From: Chitinophaga cymbidii
Lineage (GTDB): Bacteria; Bacteroidota; Bacteroidia; Chitinophagales; Chitinophagaceae
Direction: 5' to 3'
Length of the DNA: 64,000 nucleotides
NCBI RefSeq assembly: GCF_007992715.1
Contig: NZ_BKAU01000001.1
Coordinates: 992,001 to 1,056,000, forward strand
In this document: piece after piece, positions 51,278 through 62,100 of the stretch
Position numbering within the stretch: position 1 is the first letter of the stretch
Layout of the letters: the number at the start of each line of letters is the position of its first letter
The notes under the pieces: generated by a model
The model's input: the letters and a program-made list of their open reading frames with translations, nothing else
What the model was told of the DNA's origin: nothing
Database searches by the model: none
Position numbers and translations under genes: made by a program

Positions 51278-53599
51278 TTATGTTTTTGTGATGGCCTCGT
51301 CCATATTATAGATCACCTGTATGGTCCTTGTCATGGCGGCAAGATCGGCTGACGGAGGGCTTTTCAGTTTATATTCGCCCACTTCGGTCACCACGTCTTC
51401 CACGGTTTCCGGATGGGCTTTGAAATAATCGTCCTGTTCTTTCCAGTATTGCAATAAAATGTCCAGCTCCTGCTGATCCGGCCGCCGGTTGATGATCCGC
51501 ATGAATGCGCTGGTGATGGATGCATTCGTCTGCTGTTTCCCGGCCACCAGCAAGTCTGCCAGCGCAATGGAGGATTCAAGCACAGTGGGATCGTTCATCA
51601 TGATCAACGCCTGCAGCGGCGTGTTGGTGCGGGAGCGTTTCACTTCGCACAGATCACGGTTGCTGGCGTCGAATATCATCATGGACGGCGGCGGTACGGT
51701 GCGTTTGATGAACGTGTACATGCCCCGGCGGTAGAGCTTGTCGCCATGATCCTGCCGGTAATTAGCCAGCAGTCCTCTTCCCGAAGTAGCCAGCTCCCAC
51801 AGGCCGGGCGGCTGATAAGGCTTCACGCTCGGCCCGCCGATGATGGGCCGCAGCAGACCGCTGCTGGACAACACCAGGTCACGCACCATTTCTGCGTTCA
51901 TGCGTATCCGTGGGGAGTAAGAAAGGTATATGTTTTCGGGATCGGCTTTCAGTTTTTCGGGACTGATGACGGATGACTGGCGGTAGGTGGCGGACATGCA
52001 GATCTGTTTCACGAGGCGTTTGATGTTCCAGCCGTTTTCCCTGAAATCCACTGCCAGCCAGTCCAGCAGCTCGGGGTTGGAAGGCAGCTCGCCCTGCATG
52101 CCGAAGTCCCCGGAAGATTTTACGATGCCGCGGCCGAATATCTCCTGCCATACCCTGTTCACGTAAACCCTTGCTGTGAGGGGGTTTTGCGGGTGGAATA
52201 ACCATTTGGACAGCCCCAACCTGTTTTTGGGGAGGCTGTCGGGGTACGACATGATAGCAGCGGGCGTACCGGCCGTTACTTCTTCCGCATGCTGATCGTA
52301 GTTACCACGGCTAAGGATATACGTTTTCCGCACGGTGTCCATGTCTTTCATGATGGATACCTGCAGGTTGTGCGTATCGGTTTTGTTCATGAAGTTGAGT
52401 ACACCTTCGAGGTCTTCCTTCGTGATGTCCATGCGGGGATTCTTGGCGAAGGTTTCCGGCCCGCCTACGGTTGATTCCAGCCCTACTTCCTTTATGCTGT
52501 TGAAGAACGCGGAGAGCTGGAAGAAGTCTTTCTGGGAGACGGGATCATATTTATGGTCGTGGCATTTGGCGCATTCGATGGTCATGCCGAGGAATGCGGT
52601 GCCGAGGGTGTTGGTTCTGTCTACTACATATTCCACACGGTATTCCTCATCTATCACGCCGCCTTCTTCCGTGATCTTGTGGTTCCTGTTAAAGCCGGTG
52701 GCCAGCAGCTGTTCCTTGGTGGCGTCCGGCAAAAGGTCGCCGGCCAGCTGCCAGGTGACGAACTTGTCGTACGGCATGTTCTCGTTGAAAGCATGTATCA
52801 CCCAATCCCGCCAGGGCCATTGCGTGCGGTAGTTATCGTCCTGGTAACCGTGCGAATCCGCGTAGCGCGCAACGTCCAGCCAGGGAATTGCCATGCGCTC
52901 GCCGTAAGCGGAGCGGCTCAGCAATTCATCGATCTTTTTCTCATACGCATCCGGCGCCGTGTTTTTCACAAACGCATCTATTTCCTCCGGCGTGGGAGGC
53001 AAACCGGTGAGGTCGAGGGAGATTCTTCTGAGCAGCCTTTCCTTGTCTGCTTCTTCATTTGGCGCAAGCCCATGCTGCTCCATTTTTTGCAGCACAAAGA
53101 AATCTATTTCATTGGCGGGCCAGTCCGTATGCTCCACTTCCGGCGCGGGGGATTTCACCGGCGGCACAAAAGCCCAGTGCTTTTCATACTTCCCGCCCTG
53201 TTCGATCCATTTTTTGATAATAGCGATCTCCGCCTCCGTGAGCGGAGGAAGGTTACTGGAGGGTGGAGGCATCCGCTGTGACGAGTCTGTGGAGCTGATC
53301 CGCAGGAAGACTTCCGATTTTTCCGGATCGCCGGGAACGATCGCGTGGGCCTGTGGATTTTCTTTCAAAGCCTTGTAGGCTTCCGCTTCGATATCCAGTC
53401 TTAATCCGGCCTCACGTTTATTGGCATCGGGCCCGTGACAGTTAAAACATTTGTCGGAGAGAATTGGTCGTACCTGAAAATTGTAACTGATCTTACCACT
53501 GGCGGCTGCGCCTGACGCTGACCTGAAAAAATATCTGGTCGTAAAGATCGCTGCCGCACACAACAAACATAACAGTAGAATTATATATATCTTTCTCAT
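51278..53599 (-). CDS. PSD1-type cytochrome (PSCyt1-DUF1549-DUF1553)
   Basis: 773 aa. A membrane or signal helix at 5-25, then a cytochrome domain with CFNCHG heme motif and MPPPSSNLPPLTEAEIAIIKKWIEQGG, then DUF1549 (DWPANEIDFFVLQKMEQHGLAPNEEADKERLLRRISLDLTGLPPT) and DUF1553 (LGLSKWLFHPQNPLTARVYVNRVWQEIFGRG and FDASNRDLCEVKRSRTNTPLQALIMMNDP). First gene of the four-gene operon. Such operons are thought to serve breakdown of complex or sulfated sugars; that is inference. Confidence 0.9.
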   Translation of the reverse strand: MRKIYIILLLCLLCAAAIFTTRYFFRSASGAAASGKISYNFQVRPILSDKCFNCHGPDANKREAGLRLDIEAEAYKALKENPQAHAIVPGDPEKSEVFLRISSTDSSQRMPPPSSNLPPLTEAEIAIIKKWIEQGGKYEKHWAFVPPVKSPAPEVEHTDWPANEIDFFVLQKMEQHGLAPNEEADKERLLRRISLDLTGLPPTPEEIDAFVKNTAPDAYEKKIDELLSRSAYGERMAIPWLDVARYADSHGYQDDNYRTQWPWRDWVIHAFNENMPYDKFVTWQLAGDLLPDATKEQLLATGFNRNHKITEEGGVIDEEYRVEYVVDRTNTLGTAFLGMTIECAKCHDHKYDPVSQKDFFQLSAFFNSIKEVGLESTVGGPETFAKNPRMDITKEDLEGVLNFMNKTDTHNLQVSIMKDMDTVRKTYILSRGNYDQHAEEVTAGTPAAIMSYPDSLPKNRLGLSKWLFHPQNPLTARVYVNRVWQEIFGRGIVKSSGDFGMQGELPSNPELLDWLAVDFRENGWNIKRLVKQICMSATYRQSSVISPEKLKADPENIYLSYSPRIRMNAEMVRDLVLSSSGLLRPIIGGPSVKPYQPPGLWELATSGRGLLANYRQDHGDKLYRRGMYTFIKRTVPPPSMMIFDASNRDLCEVKRSRTNTPLQALIMMNDPTVLESSIALADLLVAGKQQTNASITSAFMRIINRRPDQQELDILLQYWKEQDDYFKAHPETVEDVVTEVGEYKLKSPPSADLAAMTRTIQVIYNMDEAITKT

Positions 53600-53807
53600 G
53601 CCGTAGTTATAACAACTTGATATTTAAAATATTATCCGATAGCTATTTTAAACAAGCCGTTTTTCTGGCGCTGAACGTTGCACTGAAATCCCTCAAAGCC
53701 GGGATTCTCCCTTTCTTACTGTAATATATTAAGTTTTGGCAACTTTTCTATCTTAATTCCATTAGTGGTAACCGCTTTAAAACGCAGGGGCAATCGCGAC
53801 AAGCCGT

Positions 53808-55085
53808 TTAATTTCTTTGCGGCATGGTGAGCGTCAACGGTTTTTGATGCCGCAGCATGCGCGCCGCCTCTCCCGTCAGCCAGAGATAATGATCGGATGG
53901 CTTTCCATCGTTGCCGATGAATGATGTAACAGTGCTTACCGGCGGGTTATCGGTCACTTTGAAGATCGCGGTGGCTTCGTTCACTTCATCGAACATCGCC
54001 ACGTACAGCATCTCCGCGCCCGCATTCAGCACCGTGGCGATCTGCTGCCAGTAGAAACGCCCGCCCTGCCGGGGAATGGAGCCTACGGGCTTCACATCGT
54101 CCGGGAACTCGTAGCGGCTGAGGTTGTGCCAGCTGAAGCCGGGATATACGCAGGGAACATAGTCCACGTTATTTTTCCGGCACCATTGTATGTCCGCGAT
54201 GGTATTGTCGCGCAGGCGGTCCATATCATTATGTAACAACGGAGAATACCGCTGCACCGTCCATGGCAGCACAATGTCGCAGCAGCGGATCAGCTCATGC
54301 AGGTAGGGATCGTTGATGCAATCCGCGTTCAGCTCGCGCCAGGCGGTAGGTACGCCCAGCATCACGGAACAGCCGCCATACACCGGATCATTTTTTAGAA
54401 AGTCGATGAACCGTTCCAGCCCGATGTTCCGGATATTGTACGGCCGGTCCGGGAAGCCAACGCCCCAGATGGTCACCAGCGGGCGGCCGCGGTGATGGAG
54501 GTAGGTTTTCTTTCCTGTTTGATCCGTCACCTTCAGTTCGTCTACCAGGTACTTCCAGTCTTCGATCAGCGCGGAGCAATCTTCGCCGGAGGCTTTGAGA
54601 CCGGAAAGGTCGTACATCACAGCGATCGCGCGGCCATACTTTGATGCTGCTTCAAATGCGTTCCGGAGGATTGCGGAGGAGATGGCATCGCGGTTCTTTG
54701 CGTTGTTGAAAAAACGCTGCATAAAAACGCCATCCAGGTTGTATTGCTGCATCCATGAAAAATGCAGGTCTACCGTGCTTTTGTCGTGCGAGCTGAAGAA
54801 CCGCGCGTTTTCGCCGTTCTTCAGCTTCCAGGGTGTGGCGTATGTTTTTTCATATTCGCTGACATCCGGCCACATGTCAATGCCGCTGCGTTCTTCATTG
54901 CCGTATGCATAGCGCCTTGCGCCTGTGCCGTCGCCTTCGGCCCGGAACCATCCCTGGTAGCCGGCCATCACGAGCCCTTTGTAGGAAGGATAGGCGGTCT
55001 GTTTGCTGTGTTTCAGTTGCGCCTGTGCGGCGATCATGCACAGGAGGCAGGTGATTATCAGAATGCTTTTTCTCATGTTCATCAT
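53808..55085 (-). CDS. GH71/GH99-like secreted glycoside hydrolase, copy 2
   Basis: 425 aa with signal peptide (MRKSILIITCLLCMIAAQAQ; several Met codons precede it). Features: YKGLVMAGYQGWFRAEGDG, DMWPDVSEYEKTYATPW, FFSSHDKSTVDLHFSWMQQYNLDGVFMQRF, PLVTIWGVGFPDRP, AGAEMLYVAMFDEVNEATAIFK. The FDE..E segment occupies the place of the GH99 acid/base Glu. GH99 enzymes cut internal alpha-mannosidic bonds. It is a paralogue of the next gene and last in the locus. Intergenic 53600-53807 holds no gene. Confidence 0.8.
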   Translation of the reverse strand: MMNMRKSILIITCLLCMIAAQAQLKHSKQTAYPSYKGLVMAGYQGWFRAEGDGTGARRYAYGNEERSGIDMWPDVSEYEKTYATPWKLKNGENARFFSSHDKSTVDLHFSWMQQYNLDGVFMQRFFNNAKNRDAISSAILRNAFEAASKYGRAIAVMYDLSGLKASGEDCSALIEDWKYLVDELKVTDQTGKKTYLHHRGRPLVTIWGVGFPDRPYNIRNIGLERFIDFLKNDPVYGGCSVMLGVPTAWRELNADCINDPYLHELIRCCDIVLPWTVQRYSPLLHNDMDRLRDNTIADIQWCRKNNVDYVPCVYPGFSWHNLSRYEFPDDVKPVGSIPRQGGRFYWQQIATVLNAGAEMLYVAMFDEVNEATAIFKVTDNPPVSTVTSFIGNDGKPSDHYLWLTGEAARMLRHQKPLTLTMPQRN

Positions 55086-55180
55086 TGTTTTAAAAGCCCC
55101 GCGCCCGGCCGGGCGCGGGGAAAATATCGCGGGCGGATCATCGCATGCATACGCTTGCCGCGCGGAATATTACGGACAGA

Positions 55181-56503
55181 TCACCGCACCGGCTTCGTAG
55201 CCGAAAACCCGCTCTCCCCGCGGAACCACCGGCCAGCCTGTCCTGTCAGCCATAAATAATAATCGGAATCAAGATCGCTTTCAATACCCACAAACCGTTT
55301 ATCCCCATGCAACGGCAGCTCCCCTTCCTTCGCACATTTATAAATAGCCGTTCCTTCATCGATCTCATCAAACATCGCTACGTATAATGATTGTGCGCCG
55401 GACATCTTCGCACCGGCGATCTGCTTCCACAGGAAATCGCCTTTCAGCCGCGGGATGGAATTGTATTGCGACGGATCATTTTTCAGGTTGCCCCAGCTGA
55501 AGCCGGGAAAGGCCAGCGGCACGTAGGTGACGTTGTTATTCTTACACCACTGGATGTCGCCTGCCAGTTCCGCGCCTGCCACATTATTGTAGTTCTCGTT
55601 ACGGTAGCGGCCAACGGCCCAGGGCATGATGATATCGCTTTTTTTAATGAGGGCATGCAGCAGCGGGGAGTTCTCGGTGTCGTTCTTCATCGTGCGCCAG
55701 TAGTAGGGAACGCCCAGCATCACGGACACCTTTTTCTCAGGCCCTTTCAACCGGCCCACCAGCTTGTCCACATCCGCGATGGTATACTTCCGGTTATCAT
55801 TGAAGCCCACGCCCCAGATGGTGACCAGCGGCTTTTTGTTATGCCGCAGATAGGTGGGATGTGTTTTGTTATCGAACAAATTGAAGATGCGTTGCAGCTC
55901 TTCCCAGTCCTTTTCAAGATAGGCCACGTCCGCGGAGGTGCAGCCGCTGAGGTCGTACATTACGCAGATCGCGCGGTCATATTTCTTCGCTGCTTTCAGC
56001 GCATTTTCCAGCACTTTGTTGAAATGCCGCTTGCCTTTGGGATTGGATTCCTTGATCTCCACCACGAAGCGTTGCATGAACACGCCATCGATGCCGTAAT
56101 CTTTCATCCATTTAAAATGCAGGTCAATCGTTTCTTCATCATACGGACTGTACATATACACATCCGATCCGTCCGGGTATTTGAACGCCGTTTTATAGGT
56201 CTTTGTATATTCTTTCATATCCGGCCAGAAGTCCACCGTAGAGCAGCCGGGGAAGAATCCGCCGCAGCTGCCGTTCTGCAGGTGATACCATCCTCTTTCG
56301 GAAGCATCGCCTTCCGCGGCGAACCATCCCTGGTAGCCGGCCATCACCAGCTTGTCGTACGACGTATACAGGCAGCCGGTTTCATCGTATACAATTTCTT
56401 CCACCGGCGGCTCCGGTGGTTCGGGACCGGGTTCCGTTCCGTTGCTGTTCCTGGCGCAGCTTAGCAACAATATTATTCCTATGCCAATGAAGCTCTTCAT
56501 CAT
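55181..56503 (-). CDS. GH71/GH99-like lipoprotein glycoside hydrolase, copy 1
   Basis: 440 aa. Signal ends LLLSC, giving a lipobox at about Cys16, so probably surface-anchored, unlike copy 2. Shares YDKLVMAGYQGWFAAEGDA, DFWPDMKEYTKTYKTAF, YSPYDEETIDLHFKWMKDYGIDGVFMQRF, PLVTIWGVGFNDNR, AQSLYVAMFDEIDEGTAIYK with copy 2. It has a Pro-Glu-rich linker after the lipid site (GPEPPEPPVEE). One lipidated and one soluble paralogue suggests work on both sides of the outer membrane or on two chain sizes. Confidence 0.8.
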   Translation of the reverse strand: MMKSFIGIGIILLLSCARNSNGTEPGPEPPEPPVEEIVYDETGCLYTSYDKLVMAGYQGWFAAEGDASERGWYHLQNGSCGGFFPGCSTVDFWPDMKEYTKTYKTAFKYPDGSDVYMYSPYDEETIDLHFKWMKDYGIDGVFMQRFVVEIKESNPKGKRHFNKVLENALKAAKKYDRAICVMYDLSGCTSADVAYLEKDWEELQRIFNLFDNKTHPTYLRHNKKPLVTIWGVGFNDNRKYTIADVDKLVGRLKGPEKKVSVMLGVPYYWRTMKNDTENSPLLHALIKKSDIIMPWAVGRYRNENYNNVAGAELAGDIQWCKNNNVTYVPLAFPGFSWGNLKNDPSQYNSIPRLKGDFLWKQIAGAKMSGAQSLYVAMFDEIDEGTAIYKCAKEGELPLHGDKRFVGIESDLDSDYYLWLTGQAGRWFRGESGFSATKPVR

Positions 56504-56578
56504 CGGGTAACATTTTGTGTGGACCAGCCAGCAGCATTGCTACCGGCCGGCCCGCAGTTTTCAATAAAAGTATTTCTA

Positions 56579-57262
56579 TCAAAGCGCTATCTCCACCACA
56601 GGCGCGTAGTTCAGCTTGGCCTGCGAAATATCCACCACGGCGCCTGCGCGGAAATAATATTTTCTTCCGGTGGGCAGCTGTGAGGAATAAGCGGACACAT
56701 CTAACGTAAGCGTATATACGTGATTAGGATCGGACACGGCGTTGATGTCCTGCTCCGCCGCCACCAGCCGCATCGGTTCACCCACGCGGGAATCCGAATG
56801 CACATACAGCCCGATCTTGCGGATGTTGGTGGTCACGTTCTGCTGCAGCTTGAAAGTGGCGGTAACGATGTTGCCGCTCTTTGTGATGCTGGGTTCCAGC
56901 ACACGGAGGTAAGGCGTTACGGTGAAATCCAGGGTGGTTTTCCCGGCGATCCTGATATCCTGCGGCTCCACGTCTATGAAGTTGCCTCTTACCGGCGTAA
57001 CGGTGTACATGTTCTCGAACAGGAGGCTGTTCTCGTAGGTGCCGTCGTTCTTCACAATGAGGAACTGCGGGGATACGGGATCATATCCATGCTCTATCAG
57101 TTCTATCTGTGTGCCGGCAATGATGTCCTGCTCCACCAGCTGTTTGGTGTTCGCATCTATGAAGCGGCCGGAGAGCCCTGCGGTGGGGCCGTCGTAATTA
57201 TCTTTCTCACAGGATGCGAACGCCACCGCCGCTATTAAAAAGATCGATCTTAACATTTGCAT
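56579..57262 (-). CDS. DUF3823-family lipoprotein (surface glycan-binding candidate)
   Basis: 227 aa (Met codons at 57262 and 57256). Signal ends VAFASC with a lipobox Cys. The body has the DUF3823 pattern: DNYDGPTAGLSGRFIDANT, IELIEHGYDPVSPQFLIVKNDGTYENSLLFENMYTVTPVRGNFI, then a second beta-sandwich domain with LPTGRKYYFRAGAVVD. DUF3823 proteins are encoded just after susD in many loci and likely bind glycan on the cell surface. Spacing to susD is 18 bases. Confidence 0.85.
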   Translation of the reverse strand: MQMLRSIFLIAAVAFASCEKDNYDGPTAGLSGRFIDANTKQLVEQDIIAGTQIELIEHGYDPVSPQFLIVKNDGTYENSLLFENMYTVTPVRGNFIDVEPQDIRIAGKTTLDFTVTPYLRVLEPSITKSGNIVTATFKLQQNVTTNIRKIGLYVHSDSRVGEPMRLVAAEQDINAVSDPNHVYTLTLDVSAYSSQLPTGRKYYFRAGAVVDISQAKLNYAPVVEIAL

Positions 57263-57280
57263 ATAAAACAGTTTTTCAGT

Positions 57281-59167
57281 TTAGTACTGCGGGTTCTGCA
57301 CAAGGCCGTTGGAGCCGATGCCCGGAATATAGCGGTAGTAGGACCTTTCATTGAAGGTCTTCGGGTTGGAGTTGGGCAGGTTCACCCGCACGAAAATGTA
57401 CTTCGTGGCCGGTAATGCGCGCAGGTCGCGCAGCGGCAGGAGGGAGTGGGTCATGCGGTTGTTGAACTGCGTATGATATTCCCTTCTGCGGATGAGGTCC
57501 CAGAACCTTTTGTTCTCGAATGCCAGCTCCACTCTCCGCTCCCTTTGCACGTTGTCCACGGTCAGCGGGATGTCTACCGTATGGCCCGCGCGTTTGCGGA
57601 TGTCGTTCAAAGCCTTTGCTGCAGCAGCCGCATCGCCGGTGCCGCTTTCCACCACGGCTTCCGCGTAGTTGAGCAGGATCTCCGCATAACGGAATTCAAT
57701 AAAATCCGATGTGCTCTGGTTCCAGCCGGGCGTAATGGGATTGAGCTGGTTCATGAACTTCTTGAAGGAGAAGCCGGTGCGGGTGTTGTTGCCACCATAG
57801 GTGTCGAAGCCGGAATATTGCGTGGTACTGGCGGCGCCGTAGGTGTAGTAAGTGGTGCCGTCGATGGTGATGTTGTCGTTCGTGCGGATCACGGCCGATC
57901 CGTCAGGTTTTACATAACCGGCCTGAATGATGATGGGCGTGCCTTTCCAGGTGGTTTGCGGCAGGATGGCCGTTCCCCAGAGGCGGGCGTCTTTGCCTTT
58001 GAAGATATCGTTCGGTGAATCGAAGCGGATATAGTTCAGGGCGGGGTTGTAGCCGTTGTAATCATTGACGTTGCCGCCGGTGACGGTCTGCACGGGTGCG
58101 CTGACGCCGGGATTGTCGTACCGCTCATACGCATCCACGAGGTCCAGCGTGGGATTCATGCGGCCGGGGTGCGGCCATCCGTTGGCTACCTGCGCGGGCT
58201 GGTACCAGATATCGTAGTTATGGCCGAGGTTGTTGCCGGTCAGCGTATATCCCTTGATCATGATCGCTTCGTTACCTGCCGTATTCGGGTTCTGGAACAG
58301 GAGGCGGTAGTTCTCCGCAGCGGCCTCGGGGCTGGCGGGGTCGGGCATGAACAAGCCGTATTTGCCGGAGGTCATGATAGCTTCGCTGGCCTGGATGCAA
58401 AGGTTATAATATCCCGCGGCGGCGGATGCGTCCATGCCTACCAGTTCCTGGCTCACGGCGTCGCCGGACAGCGGCGCGCGGTTCCAGAATTTCGCGATGG
58501 AAGCGGCGTGCAGCGCGGCGCGTGATTTCAGCGCATAGGCCGTCCATTTGGTAGCGCGGCGGCCGGTGCCATCCCCGAGATTGTCGATCGCCTGATCGCA
58601 CAGCTCCATCACATAGTCCCAGGTTTCTTTCTCCGTGCTGCGGGGCACTTTGAGGCTTTCCACATCGCTGGTGTATTCCTGCGTGGCTTTGATCAGCGAT
58701 ACGCCGCCGTATCTTTTAGCCAGGCCGAAATAAGCAAATGCCTTGATGAAAGCGCTTTCGCCGATGAGGGCGCGGCGTTCTTCATCGAGAATGTCCAGCG
58801 TGGGTATCGCATCGATCATCAGGTTCACATCGCGGATCAGCTTGTAGCCCTGGTCCCACCAGTGGAAATCGCCATCACCAACGAAGTCGCCAAACTCGCT
58901 GTGTGCAGCCTCATCCGTTACCATGGCCGGCGCGAAGCCGCCGTTATTGGGATCGCCGCCGTTCTGGTTGAATCCTGCGCGGAAGTAGGCGAAGTCTTCA
59001 ATGGGCAGCTGGTAATACAGATTCGCCATGTAAAGCTTCACACCCTCGGGATCGCTGAACAGGTCTTCCGCCCGTATCTTGTCCGTCGGTTGCAGCTCCA
59101 GCACGGAGTTGCAGCTAAACAGCATCACTCCCGCGAACAGCATTAATATTTTCTTATAGCAATTCAT
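57281..59167 (-). CDS. SusD/RagB-family lipoprotein of the right-hand locus
   Basis: 628 aa from the ATG at 59167 (an upstream TTG at 59173 is in frame). Signal ends GVMLFSC. Body: LQPTDKIRAEDLFSDPEGVKLYMANLYYQL, ESAFIKAFAYFGLAKRYGGVSLI, WTAYALKSRAALHAASIAKFW, RYAEILLNYAEAVVESG, RERRVELAFENKRFWDLIRR. Partner of the SusC gene upstream with 11 bases between. Its larger size than the SusD at 11.2 kb fits binding of a long polysaccharide. Confidence 0.95.
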   Translation of the reverse strand: MNCYKKILMLFAGVMLFSCNSVLELQPTDKIRAEDLFSDPEGVKLYMANLYYQLPIEDFAYFRAGFNQNGGDPNNGGFAPAMVTDEAAHSEFGDFVGDGDFHWWDQGYKLIRDVNLMIDAIPTLDILDEERRALIGESAFIKAFAYFGLAKRYGGVSLIKATQEYTSDVESLKVPRSTEKETWDYVMELCDQAIDNLGDGTGRRATKWTAYALKSRAALHAASIAKFWNRAPLSGDAVSQELVGMDASAAAGYYNLCIQASEAIMTSGKYGLFMPDPASPEAAAENYRLLFQNPNTAGNEAIMIKGYTLTGNNLGHNYDIWYQPAQVANGWPHPGRMNPTLDLVDAYERYDNPGVSAPVQTVTGGNVNDYNGYNPALNYIRFDSPNDIFKGKDARLWGTAILPQTTWKGTPIIIQAGYVKPDGSAVIRTNDNITIDGTTYYTYGAASTTQYSGFDTYGGNNTRTGFSFKKFMNQLNPITPGWNQSTSDFIEFRYAEILLNYAEAVVESGTGDAAAAAKALNDIRKRAGHTVDIPLTVDNVQRERRVELAFENKRFWDLIRRREYHTQFNNRMTHSLLPLRDLRALPATKYIFVRVNLPNSNPKTFNERSYYRYIPGIGSNGLVQNPQY

Positions 59168-59178
59168 AACCAAAGTCT

Positions 59179-62100
59179 TTAGAAGTTTACGTTGAGGCCA
59201 AAGTTGAAAGTCTTCATGAGGGGATAGTTAAACCCTGCATTGAACAAGCCTTCCAGCCTTTCCGGGTCAAATGCCTTTACGAAGGGATCGGCAAAGGTGA
59301 GGAGGTTGAAGCCGCTGGCGAACACCCGTATCCTTTTGATGCCGGTAACGCTGTACAGTCTTGGCTCTACGGTATATCCCAGCTCAAGACTTTTCAGCCT
59401 GGCGTAGGAGGCGTCTTTTCTCCACACGGAGCTTTCCGCGTACATTTTGCCCACGTCGCCATTGAAGCGGGAAGCGGGCCATTTGCCGGGTATCCATTCG
59501 CTGTTGGGATCATAAGGATCGGCCTTATGCCAGCGGTCGAAGAAATACGCGGGCGTATTGCCGCGGAATGCGAGCACTTCCGCATATACTTCGCTGAAAC
59601 GTACGGTATACATGGCGGCGCCCTGCCAGAGCATGTTCAGGTCAAATCCTTTCCAGGACATGTTGAGGTTGAGGCCGTAGTTCATCTTGGGATTTTTGCC
59701 GGCAGGGTTCAGGTTGCTGTTCGTGCCGTTGGCGCCGATGAAAAGCGGCAACATGTCCCGGTCATCCACCACTCCATCGTTATTTACGTCCGCATACTTG
59801 AAATCTCCGGGCAGTTCGCGGATGTTAGCCAGTCCGCCATTCTGGATCGGATATTTCGATATCTCGTCGAGGGACTGGAACTGGCCGAGATACGTGTACG
59901 CCCATACGACATCGTTGTACCGGTTGGCAGCACCATTACGCCATTTCTCCCAACTGTTCGTAAAAGGCGTGCTCTCCACGTAGAGGTTCATCATGCGGGA
60001 GAAGTTGAAGTTGGCGGAGACGTTATACGAGAACTCGCCGATCCTGTTCTGATGCCCGATGGTGAAGTCGAAACCCTTTACACGGTCGCTGTTGAGGTTT
60101 TCCTGCGGCAGCGTGCCTCCGAAAGTATTCGGCAGGGAAACGTTCCTGAAAGCGGGGATGCCTTCGCGGTCTCTTTTATATACGTCAAACTCGAAAGTGA
60201 ATTTGTTCTTCCACAGGCCGATGTCGATGCCGATGTCCGTCACCTTTGATTTCATCCAGCGAAGCTGCGGATTGGTGATGGCGGGCGCGGCAGCGCCGGT
60301 GGTAAGGGAACCGTCTTCAAATTCATAGGTGCCGCCACCGCCGGTAGAAAATCCTGCGATGTACTGGAAGGGATTACCGGCGTCCTCACCTACGATGCCA
60401 TAAGAAGCCCTGATCTTCAGGTTGCTGATCACCGGCACATTGTCCTTGATGAAATGCTCTTCGGACAGCCGCCATCCGCCTGATATCACGGGGTAGAACG
60501 ACCATCTTTTATCAGGATGATAACGGTAGGAACCATCCTGCCGGAATGCAAAATCGATCAGGTATTTGCTTTTAAAATCGTAGCTGAGGCGGCCTACGTA
60601 AGAAAGATTAGCGGTCTCTGTTTCAATGCCGCTGTTCTCCATTCTGGCCCTTGCGGCAGCATCCACCTGGTCGGTGGTAAAGAAATCATAGAAGCGGCGC
60701 AGGTAGCCGTCCCGCACCCAGAACTGCTGCTGTTCTACTACTAGCGTGGCGCCTACGTTATGCACCTGGTTGAAGGTATGCGCGTAATTCAACTGCGCCT
60801 GCAGGGTCACGCGGTTGTTGTTGGAGTAGTTGTTGCCGATGCTGGAAGTGCCCACCCGCTGCGGTTGTGGAATGTATTCATCATCCACATAAGTGTACAG
60901 CTTGTAGCCTTTCTGCACGTCCTTGTTGGAATAGTTGTTCATGTCGTACGAAGCGAGACCGCGCAGGCTCAGCCCTTCCACAAACGGGAAAGTATAGGTG
61001 AGCGCAACGGATGACTGCACGTTACGGTTGATGCTTTCGTTGTAACCGGTAATGCCGGCCTGTGAAAGCGTAACGGGGTTCTGGTTGGAAGGTGTGACCA
61101 CAGCGGGATACAAAGGATTGTTGTTGGCGTACACCGTTTCCGTGGGCAGCGTTACGCGGGTGCCTTTGAAGATGTTGAAGAAGTTCTCGCCGGGCACCAT
61201 TCTTACATCGTACCGGCCGGCGATGAACACCTCGGCTTTGAGGTTCTTGTGCAGCATGGTGGTGATGTTGGAGCGCAGGTTGAAGCGCTTGTAGTACATG
61301 TCGTTGCTTTTGAGCAGGCCCAGCTCGTCCGCGTACCCGAAGCTGAAGAAGTACTGCGTTTTATCATTGCCGCCGGAAGCGGAAATGTTGTGCTGTTGCT
61401 GCATGGTAGACTTTTTCATGGCGGCGTCGTACCAGTCGGTGCTTTCATATCCGGGTGCGCCGTCGATCCATTTTTGCAGCTCGTCTTTCGGGAGAAAGGG
61501 CGTACCGCGGCCGAAGATGTCCGCATCGTTCCGCATCTGCATCCATTCCGCGGCATTGGCCATGCGCGGCACGTCTGTCGGTTTCATGATGCCTACCACG
61601 CCGGTGTAGTTGAAGTTCACTTCGCCGGCCTGTCCCTTTTTGGTGGTGACGATCACTACGCCGTTGGCGGCGCGCAGGCCGTAGATGGCGGCGGAGGCGT
61701 CTTTCAGGAAAGAGATGCTTTCGATGTCGTCAGGGTTCAGGCGCTGAAATTCGGAGGCGCCGTCCCGCGCGATGCCGTCGATCACAAACAACGGCGTACC
61801 GAAACCGCGGATGTTGATCATATTATCGAAAGTGCCCGGCTCGCCGCCCAGCTGGCGTACCTGCAGGCCGGCCACCTTGCCCTGGAGCTTTTGCGCCATG
61901 CTGATGTTGGTGGTGGTCTGAATATCTTTTGCCGTGATATTGCTTACCGCGCCGGTGAGCGTTTCCTTGCGCTTGGTACCGTAACCTACTACCACTACTG
62001 CGTTGAGCTGTTCTTCCGTGGAAACGAGGGCGATGTTGATCGTACTGCGGCCATTGAGCTGCTCCGTAACGGACTGCATGCCGAGGAAAGCGAAGGTGAG

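Noticed and set aside
55391..56464. 357-aa open frame antisense to a GH99-like gene
   Set aside because: It is an antisense shadow common in GC-rich coding DNA; it has no domain, and the sense frame has clear family motifs.
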